In this document: piece by piece, positions 39,039-48,928 of the stretch
Layout of the letters: each line of letters starts with the position of its first letter
Position numbering within the stretch: the stretch's first letter is position 1
NCBI GenBank assembly: GCA_013399855.1
Contig: VXAY01004762.1
Location: 124,001-188,000 of the forward strand
Length of the DNA stretch: 64,000 nt
DNA from: Oxyruncus cristatus
Lineage: Eukaryota > Chordata > Aves > Passeriformes > Cotingidae
Direction of reading: 5' to 3'
Position numbers and translations under genes: made by a program
Notes under the pieces: model-generated
What the model was told of the DNA's origin: nothing
The model's database searches: none
Seen by the model: the letters and a program-made list of their open reading frames with translations, nothing else

Positions 39039-39599
39039 CTCACAGAATGGTTTGGGTTGGAAGGGATCCTAAAGGCTAACTAGTTCAACCCCCTGCCATG
39101 GGCAGGAACACTTTCCACTCTCCCGGGTCGCTCCAAGCCCCATCCAACCTGGCCCTGGACACTTGCAGGGATGGGGCAGCCACAGCTTCTCCGGACAGCC
39201 TGTGCCAGGGCCTCCCCACCCTCACAGGGAAGAATTTACTCCTAATATCCCATCTAACCCTGCCCTCAGTTCAGTTTGAAGCCATTCTCCCTTCTCCTAT
39301 CCCTCCAGGTCCTTGTCCAAAGTCCCTCTCCAGCCCCCCTAGAGCCCAGGGTTGCTCTCAATCCATTCTCCATGCAACCTGTCCTTGTGCTTGGGATTGC
39401 CCCAAACCAAGGGCAGGACCTTGCACTTGGCCTTGCTGAACTTCATGAGGGTCGGATGGTTCCCCCTCTCCAGGCTGTCCAGGTCCCTCTGGATGGCATT
39501 CCTTCCCTCCAGCATGTGACCACACCACAGCTCCATGTCACCAGCAAACTTGCTGAGGGTGCACTTGATCCCACTGCCCACACCGACATGTCCATGTTC
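39039..39599 (-). mobile_element. CR1 LINE fragment, longest copy, with reverse transcriptase C-terminal remnant
   Basis: The low end carries the CR1 3' words (GAATGGTTTGGGTTGGAAGG, CCCCTGCCATGGGCAGG). The high end, read on the minus strand, still translates as the end of the CR1 ORF2 reverse transcriptase region, with recognisable words RDLDSLE, KAKCKVLPL, GNPKHKDRL and EWIESNPGL. It is 5'-truncated at about 39599 and cannot be active. At about 560 bp it is the best preserved mobile element in the window. It lies in RYBP intron 2, in the same orientation as the gene. Confidence 0.92.
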
Positions 39600-42500
39600 C
39601 CATGTAAGTTCTAAACAGTGTTTCTGGAAGTCTGCACCTCCATACAGCAACTGACAAAAAGCACACACCATGAACATTAAATATGGAACATTTCAGCTCC
39701 CAGCAAACTGCCATAAAACATATGCTTCAAAATGTTTATCAGTCAGAAGGTCAGAATCTATTTTCCAGTTACAAGACTTCTGCGTCTGCAACAAAGAACA
39801 TAATTACAAATTTTTAGTACTTTGATCTCTGTAGCATAGGAATGTACTCCACAATCCCAGGCCAGTGTCTCAAGTAAGACCACATACAGTTCAAAATCAG
39901 GTCTCCTGGCTTTGAGATCCATCCTTTAGATCCCTAAACCCCCCTTTTTCTCATGCATTTCCAGTATTACTTAACAAAAGATTGGCTGTGAGTGTACTTT
40001 GAACTTTTAGAAAGACAGCACTTCAATAATAAAATATTATCAAAACAACAGCCAGTTTTAGCCAGTTCATTTTGGTTTTTTCTAAGCAGGACTTGAGAAT
40101 CACATAACTCAGAAGACACTGAGTTACTGAACACACAAACTAAACACACCACGCCAGTAAGGAGAAGTGATGCTTTTCCCCTCTCATTTATATTTGAGCC
40201 AGTCAGAATTACAATCTTTCCCATGTTTAACAGGCAGTGAATTTGCTGATGTACCAATTAGCACTCTGCTACAAAGAACATGCCCCTAATTAATAGGTGG
40301 TTTATGGGAAGAGCGATGTTAAGGATCTGGTCGTATCTCCAGATGTACCAAAAAAGTGTGAAAGGAGCTCTGGTTGCTGTAAAGGAAATCTGTCTGCACA
40401 AAGAGACAATCAATGTATTTAGCATATGTCAGCTGTAAAAGGAACTTACATAAATGTAAGGGAGGCATTTCCACATTATTTCTGTTGTATCCTGTAATCC
40501 TGGACATCTGCTTAGGGTAGCCTGGATGGGTTACTAGCTGTTCACAACCCGGTCTTTTTGCCACGTCTTTTATAAACATGAAATAGCAAAAAGGATAATT
40601 TTCGCTTACCTCTCTGAAACCTGAAGGCCTTAAATAAATAAATACTCATAAACCCTCCTCTAAGACCCCTTCCCGCTGGAAATGCCCCAATTTCTTGTTT
40701 TACCTGGTGAAGGAGGAGCCCAGTGCAAAGAGATGTAAAGTACAGCTGCAAGACACAGACCTAGAGAGACTTTGCATGAATCTTATTTCAGGGCAGAGCT
40801 ACATGTTACGAAACTCCAGCTCACCTTGCGAGTGACCTACATTGCGGGACTGGAACCCACTAACCTACAGAACCACCCCAAATCCCACTAAATAGGTCAG
40901 CGGGTTTCCTCGTAAGAAGAATTCCCCAGACAAGGAGAGATGCGCATCAAATAAAGGAGGAGCAGAGCACATGCATCGCCTGAGGCAGGAGGCGTATCCC
41001 TGCATGCCAGCAGCGCTCCCCAAAACTGCCCTGAACTTCTGTGTTTCTCACCAAGGGACCCTGGAAGGGACTGTCTGCTTGTTCGAGCCCAATGGACCAG
41101 GAAGAAAAGGAGCAGCACCACAGCAGGGAACAGAAAGCCTACCAATAATGCAAAGCAAGTCTTGCAGCTGCCGGAGCACAAGTGACACCTGATTCATGAT
41201 CAGCAGTGAACTAGCCTGGAGTTATGGCAGGGCTGTCCAAGCTACAGCACAAAAGCCAGAATGTAGCCAGCCAAAACAATCTATCTGGCCCACAGCACAT
41301 TTCCTGACATCTTTCATCCCTCATTTGTCTTGGGTCTCATGTGCTTTTTTCAGGGCCCCAACAGTTCAGCCAAAACAGAGCCCCAGAGCACCGCGCGCTG
41401 CTGGGGAACACCAACACAACACAGGATCCCACAGGAGCCAGGGGTTCCCACAGAGAACCACGCCTGCATCCACCACCTCCCTCTTCTCAACTATTACTCC
41501 AGGCAACACTGCACACTGTCTTATTTCTAGTTCATCCAATTCCACTGACCAGAGGAACCCACATCAGGCTGCAAATACACCCACCAGTCCTACAAAGGCA
41601 GCAGCCCCTCCGTACCCAGCCGATGGGAACATGAAACAATCAGGGCAATTAAGAAAGGCACGAAGAGAAAGTTGCTCTGCATTCCTCTGCCTACCAGTTC
41701 CCCACAAGGACCTGTCAGGAGCAAGGGGTCAGTATCCCAGTGGACAGGACGCCTGTTCGCAGCAGTAAAAGAGTCATATGCCCTCTCCTCCTACATGCAC
41801 ATACATACTTTGATTTAGATTCCTGTCTCCCAAAAAAGCAGTTGATGGAAGAAGGGAAAAAATAAATAATATCCACACTGCATATTATCAGTGATATACT
41901 AACATGCGCAGTGTTGCAGTTTATCCATTAGATCTTTAGAGAGTCTCCAAGAGACATCAGGGATTGACATTAAACCCTACCACCCACAATTATTTAACTC
42001 AAACGGGTAGTCCACATAAATATTATAAGCACCCCCTATCCATGGTGAAGATTTTACTATTTATTTTAGCAAAAAGATCTTTTTATCTTAATAAAACCAG
42101 GAAAACAACAGGTACAGCAATTATTCCTTAAGAGGACATTTAGGGAAAAGAAGTTGTAGAAGCTAAACAAGTCACAGGAGCCACCACACTCCCTACTGCA
42201 TTTGTCACCAACAGCATCTCAGGTACCCAAATCTGACAACCATAGCAAAGGGGTATTGCCTTGGTGCTGCACGTCAATACTGAAGATCTTCCCTGCTGAG
42301 AACGATTTCCCAGAGGTGCTGAGATCTAAGAGAAATCCCGGGGTGATGGTAATGAGATCATTAATGCCAGAGCCAAACACTGCAAAGAGCAAATCAGGAC
42401 ACAACTCTCACTTCTTTCAAACAGCTAAAGTACAAGACACAGATCTTACACCAGGGTTATGCTTGCACCAGGTAATAGCTCATCTGAAGCTGAACAGCTT

Positions 42501-45500
42501 CATCTGCTCAGATGAAGCCTCACAGACTAACTCCCAGCTAGTTTAAAAAATAAGTGTAGCATGAATCTGGACCAGTAGTCAGTTGATAATGGATCAGTAC
42601 TCCAAGCCACATGGCTGAGACAGCTGCTGTCCTGCAATACAAGTCACAAACTTAGTGTGTGGTCAAACCACAGCCCCAGAACTGGGGGTTTGCTGCAAAC
42701 CATCAGCATTCTCTTGTCAAATGCAGTTTGCTCCTGTTCTTGGCTCCTCTGCCCTGGTGGCTTTGCCAGACTTAGCAAAAGCACTCCAAAGTAACAGCCA
42801 CTTACTTGTAGGCAGTGCTGGTAAACAAGGTATGAGACAACAGAGATCTCAAGGACTCCTGGAATGTGGGCAAACATTTTGCTAATAGGTACTGTGCATT
42901 CCAGCACTCAGAACTACCTGGGCAGAGTTACACTGCACCCTCCATCACCAGCACAGCAGTCCCCGAGGGGACACATCCTCAGATGTGGGTGGCCTGGTGG
43001 AACAGCTGCACAGCTCCAGGCTGGTGTGACCACGCTTCCCTCCGCCTGACTCAACAGCCATTTAACGGCAGCGATCAATGGGAAAATCAGGGATGATTTA
43101 ACCAGAGATCTAAACAGCCAAATAGTAACACAAGTATTCCAGAGTAAAGGCACCAACATCCCTTCCACAACAGCTTTTTCCAGACGAGTTACATACTGCA
43201 TTTTTATAGAAACTAAGCCACTTAAAGGTCAGCTCTGATGCTAAAGAAAATCCACCTTAATGCAGGTGAAAGCTGTCTAACTTGAAATAACCAAAGTAAA
43301 CCACTTTGCTTCCAGCCTACACCACAGCCCCACACCAAAGCAAGTGCTTTCAGAAGAACAGTTCTGCAAACACATGGCAAATAAGCAGGGCATGCATTAT
43401 TTGGAGGAAGGTCAGGATCATAAGCCTGATTCCTCATTCCAGGAATAGCAGGACTATCTGGTGCCTATTCTGGTCAGCCCAGCCTGGATGCAGAACAAGA
43501 GAATACTTTTCCACAGTGACACTGACAGTAGTTTGCATCCCTCAAGGCGCTAGCTTAGATCCTCCAAACATGCAAAGGAACTTTCTGGAGAACTGAAGGG
43601 GAAGAAAGGCCAGTATCTGTGACACCTGTTCCACACAAGAGAATATTCATTTCAGAATTATGATTAACAGTTTCAGCTTGGCCTCCCCTCAAAAATAAGG
43701 ATGGCAAAAGGGTGAAGCAGTTCTGATATCACTCCCTGAGCACTCCACAATGAAGTGCGTATTCACATCACTTGATGCAAACACTAAACCATGCATTTCA
43801 GGCATACACCTATTAGCAACAAATAAAACAGAAATGCTTATTAAGTGTACACCTTGCAAAGGACACACACACTCTAAAATGTATTAATTTTGTAATATAA
43901 ACTCCCATTGTTTTAACAATTTGAATGTCAGACACCCAGTTGTTGCTTTCACATGTTCCACTGATTTTAAGTGTATTTCTCTGTACTCAAGGCACATTCA
44001 TGGTAAAAGGATGTGGAGTTCAGACAAGGAAAGCACTTATCCTGAAGTTAGAGCAAAATTAACATCAGAGAAGCTCCACCACATCTCACTGCTTGCCTAT
44101 TTATCCAACAGGAAAGTTTCAGAAAACAGTATCTCTGAAATCAGTAGGGAGCAAATATTCTCCTTCACAATGATGCCTGAAAACAATCCCATGGAGAAAC
44201 ACTTCCCAGCCATTTCTGGGAGGAGAGAGGAAGTTACAAGCCGTGTACAGGAACACAACATATGTAAACTATCAGAGAACCAAAGGAGAAGAGGAGCAAG
44301 AATACCATTAGAAAAACCAAACAAAAGCAGGGACCCATCACCTACCCTCAAATAGGAACTCACAGCTCCCCAGATGGGAAACACAAGGCCAAATGCTGCC
44401 CTCACAGCCCTAGGAAATCCAAAGTAAACTTTCCTTCCGTGTTAGAAGTAGGAATGGGTTTTGGAAAGGAACACGTGTCTGTGGAGCAAACTTCCCAGCA
44501 CAAATTTTAATTCAAGCCTTCTCCTGTGCGCCAAAGCTGGTGTTGCTACACCAAGGTAAACGCCCAGAAGAGCCACAGGACACAAGTGGTGACCAGCACC
44601 AGTTCCCTGTGCTACGACACCATTCCAAAAACTTCCAGGAAAGCAATAAAGCATTGTACACCCCAGCAAACACCTTCCCACCCCTCACTCCCAAGCCAGC
44701 CGCTTAAATCATATTTCATCCAGCTGAGCGCGTGGTTCAGCTGAGTTGAACACAGCTTGTATCTTTGGCATGATCCTCACAAAAGGAAAACAGCAGAAAA
44801 ACTCAACATACTTGCTTAAATAGAAAGTAATAAAAGTTTAACCATAAAATAGCAAGAATCAAGTTGAGGAAAGGGAGTTTGTGACATACTGTAACAAATC
44901 CAGTATCCAAGAAGTGCCACAGGTTTAATGTAATCTGTGCATGACAACTCCCAATTCTTCAGAGATGGCTTTGACCTAATTTTTATTTAAAAGTGCACCT
45001 GAAATATTTATAAACAGCTCCTTGAAAAAATACTCAGGCGCACTTTAACTGTTTAGCCTCTACAATGATTTTGACTTGGCAGGTCAACTCTAAAACTCCC
45101 TGTGTTTGAAGCTCCTTTTACGAGATCCTAGGGAAAGGGGAGAGTTGGATCTGAGAAAATAAAACTTCTGACCGCTGCCAGCCACCCCTCCCACACGCCA
45201 ACAGATCATATCAAGTCTGAAAAAATACACACACGGTGAGAATTAGCTAAGGGCCTCACTAGTTCTTAAATCAGAGAAAATTTATCAGCCAAAGTAAATT
45301 CCACAACAAATAACTGGCTTCAGAGTGGAGGGAGGGGGGAAGTAGGTCATACCAGATCTTAAGAAAACCCTGGGCATACTGTAGTTGCACACAATAATTT
45401 GATGAAAACCAGTTGCCTCACCATGCCTTTCACTACTTGGTTGAGGGGTTTTTTTTAAGTGAGTTTGATAAATTTCCTTAAGTGTTACTGAAGTAAGTCA

Positions 45501-47689
45501 CAATGAAGCAAGGCAGTTTTAACTGTGGAAGTGTTGTCAACTCGTCGAATTGCAACTTAAAAGTCAAGCTCATCAGACACCTTATATTTCAAGTAATAGA
45601 TTATCAATCATAACTCATTAAGTATCTTTACATCAGTCATTTATTTAAAAAATTCTGAAGAATTTCCCCAGCAGTGACTTGCACGTCACATACTATAACA
45701 TTCAAAGTAACACCACAAATAGCTCTGACCTCCCAGGATTTCCCAACACACAACGCTCCCTCCCAACACTCAATCACTCCTGCTTTCTGTTGTATTTATT
45801 CATAAATTATACAAATATGCAAGAAGACATGATGGGCTATTGAATATTTTAAATACTTTCTCAAATTCTACAAACAAAAGCAATTTAAAAAGCAGCAAAA
45901 AATGAATAGAAAGCTGATGAATTAAATGAATTAAAATTAGAAGCCATTCATAAGGGTCCATTAAAAGCTAAACAGAATTACAATGTTCTAGACCCGAGGA
46001 TCACATCTGCAAGTAAGGCTACAGCTCTTAACCTGAAATCATCGACTGCTATCCCTCTTAATGGCTCTTGAAAAGACAAAACATCCTACTACCTCAACAA
46101 ACAGTTTTAAAATTATCACTTAAAAAAAAAAAAAAAAGAACAAAAGTAAGGGCACGTGAGAGCAAGCCGCTGCTCTCCAAATGAACAGCAGCATGGTGGC
46201 CAATGAAAATAATAGTGTCTGATACAAGATCCATCCCATATGGGCTCCTACATCTCATTAAGGCTCTCCTCCCACCTACACCCAGGCACATGCTTGACGT
46301 GAGGCTGCGGGAGCACTTGGGGACTGCTCAGCTACGCTCTGCGGTAGCACAGCTACAGCCCAGGTGACTGCAGGATCAACACGTTTCACCTGAGCCAACG
46401 GGGAAGGCAAGGAAACAGAGACCCACAGGAATCAAGCGTGCTGGGAAGGTTTAGTTGCACACAAAGTGAGGAGGGACGAGTAAGAAGCAGCATAGAAAGC
46501 TACTGTCCCAGAAGCTCGACCTTATTCATGCTCCAACTACGCTACTTACAACTGGTTTAAGTTCAACACCTCCGTACAATTTGTATAAAGCACAGAGATA
46601 CTTGTAGCCCGTCGTGCACCATAAAGCACACCGTGAAGCACTCCAGCACTCTGTTACTGTAACTCAGAGTTTCAATAGCCTGAAAACACGCTGCCCATTA
46701 CAAATGTAGGCACTTCACTTTGTCTAAAGAACAGTGCGAACAATAACACCCCAACACGCTTTCAACCTCCTCTGTCAATCAAGCCAAGACAGCCAAGTCA
46801 TGCAAACAGCCTGCTGATGAGAGCACCTCAATACACAGCTGCACGCAAAGAACACCACGCCTCTCACAACAGAAACCTTACGGACTGTTTCCTTGGCAGA
46901 GCACAGCAATGGTAACTCAAATTTGGAAGATACAATATGAACAAAACCAGGAACCAACACGGTAGAAACAAGCCACAAAAAGACAGAAAAATCGGAGCAC
47001 CACACGCCTGTTTTAGCGCCACCTGATACCTCCAGGACAAACTTTCTGAACCCCTTAACTGGGAGAGAGCAAGTTTTGGGGCTTCTTTTTGCGATTAAAT
47101 TAAGCCCTGTATGTCAGTTTCACCATCTCCCAGACCTCCCCAGCTACTGAGCGCAAGGCAATCACAGAGACCTGACAGCTAAAGCTTTCAGAAATCCGCA
47201 CCATTCCCACACTGAGCACAAAGCCGATTCCTTGCTGATGACAACAGTCAGGGAGAGATCAACATCTCAGGGAGGGAGTTGTTGTTCTCATGGCATCTTT
47301 AGTTTCAGCCGTTTCCTTTCTCGCTCCCTAATCCTCAATCATTTCTACTCCTGTAAAAAACACGGGTAAACCTGTACCCAGACCACAGAAAACCATCTGC
47401 CCCAAACCACAGAGTGGCTGGCTGTGGATCACCGGCAACAAAAAAGCACAGAACAACGGAAAGATTCAGGTTGCTGCCACATCCACGAAACATGTCTTCC
47501 AGCTCCAATTAAACGCTTAAAAGAGAATTTTTAAAATCCACAAGCTCGTGAGCAGAGACAGAAGGGACTGCACCGGGGGAAAAGGGGGATGAAACCGGCC
47601 GATATCCAGGCAACAGCGAAAAAAAAAAAATCAACAAGTCGGCGCAACCCAGCGCGGAGCAAAAGCCGCGTCGGAAGGTACGGACGTAC

Positions 47690-47815
47690 CTTGTGGAGGT
47701 GCCTTTCCTGACATCGCAGATGCTGCATTTGAAGGCTTCGGCGCTGTTCCTGAAGGTGCACACGCTACAATCCCAAAAGCCTTCGTCGGCTGCAGGTTTG
47801 GCTTGCCTTTTCGGC
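47690..47815 (-). CDS. RYBP: RYBP coding exon 2: NZF (RanBP2-type) zinc finger
   Basis: This 126-bp exon encodes residues 11-53 (both end codons split). Its core reads [18 protein letters not shown] followed by SICDVRKG. It carries the NZF signature W25, C27, C30, N34, C41, C44, with the Thr31-Phe32 pair that contacts ubiquitin in this family. By family knowledge this finger reads H2AK119ub1 and helps variant PRC1 spread the mark. The segment before the finger ([12 protein letters not shown]) is the conserved basic lead-in. The acceptor is preceded by a long pyrimidine tract and ends CTCAAG before G-CCG. The donor is ACAAG|GTACGT. Both flanking introns are phase 2. Residue numbers assume a 10-residue exon 1 plus a split Arg11, as in known RYBP. 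The reading frame continues open into the intron on both sides, so the boundaries rest on splice consensus and homology. Confidence 0.95.
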
Positions 47816-48005
47816 CTTGAGGAGGGGGAGGGAGAGGGGAAGCGTGTGTGTGTACGTGTGTGTTTGGGGAGGAGGAGAGAGGCGGCGGGAGGAGGAGGGA
47901 GAGGAGAAGGAGGAGGAGGAGAAAAAGAAAACACACACATGAGAAACCATGTTACAGAGCCCCGAACCCCAGCGCCTGCTCGCACCGCCGCTCTCCCCCG
48001 GGGCC
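47816..48005 (-). other. RYBP: Visible 3' part of RYBP intron 1
   Basis: This is the sequence immediately upstream of exon 2 on the minus strand. It is almost wholly pyrimidine-rich in the transcript sense (purine-rich on the plus strand at 47819-47842 and 47865-47930). A CA-repeat-like segment interrupts it (plus-strand GT repeat 47844-47863), and a short AC repeat lies at 47930-47938. If exon 1 is in the gap, intron 1 is short, under about 1.1 kb as assembled. Confidence 0.7.
47819..47938. repeat. Homopurine/homopyrimidine tract with GT repeat
   Basis: The plus strand is nearly all purine at 47819-47842 and 47865-47930 (GGAGGAGG-type units, a GGCGGC interruption), with a GT repeat at 47844-47863 and an AC repeat at 47930-47938. 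In the transcript this is a long pyrimidine tract ending at the exon 2 acceptor. Confidence 0.88.
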
Positions 48006-48928
48006 NNNNNNNNNNNNNNNNNNNNNNNNNNNNNNNNNNNNNNNNNNNNNNNNNNNNNNNNNNNNNNNNNNNNNNNNNNNNNNNNNNNNNNNNNNNNNNN
48101 NNNNNNNNNNNNNNNNNNNNNNNNNNNNNNNNNNNNNNNNNNNNNNNNNNNNNNNNNNNNNNNNNNNNNNNNNNNNNNNNNNNNNNNNNNNNNNNNNNNN
48201 NNNNNNNNNNNNNNNNNNNNNNNNNNNNNNNNNNNNNNNNNNNNNNNNNNNNNNNNNNNNNNNNNNNNNNNNNNNNNNNNNNNNNNNNNNNNNNNNNNNN
48301 NNNNNNNNNNNNNNNNNNNNNNNNNNNNNNNNNNNNNNNNNNNNNNNNNNNNNNNNNNNNNNNNNNNNNNNNNNNNNNNNNNNNNNNNNNNNNNNNNNNN
48401 NNNNNNNNNNNNNNNNNNNNNNNNNNNNNNNNNNNNNNNNNNNNNNNNNNNNNNNNNNNNNNNNNNNNNNNNNNNNNNNNNNNNNNNNNNNNNNNNNNNN
48501 NNNNNNNNNNNNNNNNNNNNNNNNNNNNNNNNNNNNNNNNNNNNNNNNNNNNNNNNNNNNNNNNNNNNNNNNNNNNNNNNNNNNNNNNNNNNNNNNNNNN
48601 NNNNNNNNNNNNNNNNNNNNNNNNNNNNNNNNNNNNNNNNNNNNNNNNNNNNNNNNNNNNNNNNNNNNNNNNNNNNNNNNNNNNNNNNNNNNNNNNNNNN
48701 NNNNNNNNNNNNNNNNNNNNNNNNNNNNNNNNNNNNNNNNNNNNNNNNNNNNNNNNNNNNNNNNNNNNNNNNNNNNNNNNNNNNNNNNNNNNNNNNNNNN
48801 NNNNNNNNNNNNNNNNNNNNNNNNNNNNNNNNNNNNNNNNNNNNNNNNNNNNNNNNNNNNNNNNNNNNNNNNNNNNNNNNNNNNNNNNNNNNNNNNNNNN
48901 NNNNNNNNNNNNNNNNNNNNNNNNNNNN
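48006..48928. other. Assembly gap (923 Ns), expected to contain RYBP exon 1
   Basis: This is a run of Ns inside the CpG island. RYBP exon 2 (ending at 47815) lacks the N-terminal ~10 residues and start codon. I see no sequence encoding that N-terminus in the visible flank on the minus strand. The position just upstream of exon 2 and the GC-rich flanks on both sides make it very likely that exon 1, the 5' UTR and the transcription start are in this gap. The true size of the missing DNA may differ from 923 bases. Confidence 0.85.

Larger units (their letters stand above)
14263..47689 (-). other. RYBP: RYBP intron 2 (about 33.4 kb)
   Basis: This is the large intron between the zinc-finger exon and the linker exon. 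It is AT-rich and non-coding. I see no protein-coding exon and no tRNA or snRNA gene in it. The open frames within it lack homology I can recognise and are spread over all frames as expected by chance. It holds CR1 fragments (17251-17540, 22260-22400, 32507-32614, 39039-39599), A-runs (15521-15536, 24275-24297, 31448-31467), a mixed AT/AC repeat at 18731-18774 and a G-rich motif at 31198-31221. Some stretches (33940-34450, 45780-46000) have the unbroken AT-rich, TAATTA-containing look of conserved regulatory DNA, which is only an impression. Confidence 0.85.
5990..48928 (-). other. RYBP: RYBP gene locus (partial: exon 1 in assembly gap)
   Basis: This is the inferred extent of the RYBP transcription unit on the minus strand. 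Four coding exons are seen directly and join in frame through consensus GT-AG splice sites. They encode residues 11-228 of the usual 228-residue RYBP. RYBP is a nuclear adaptor of variant PRC1. It binds RING1A/B through its C-terminus, ubiquitin on histone H2A K119 through its NZF finger, and transcription factors such as YY1 and E2Fs (family knowledge). The close paralogue YAF2 was considered, but the basic linker, the glutamine-rich start of exon 3 and the Ser/Thr-rich tail ending in NDESF match RYBP. The upper limit is the end of the sequence gap and the lower limit is an inferred polyadenylation site, so both ends are approximate. Confidence 0.9.

Noticed and set aside
41196..41768. 190-codon plus-strand frame inside RYBP intron 2
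   Set aside because: Low-complexity Thr/Ser/Pro/Gln-rich text with no domain, and antisense to the host gene. There is no evidence of expression in the sequence.
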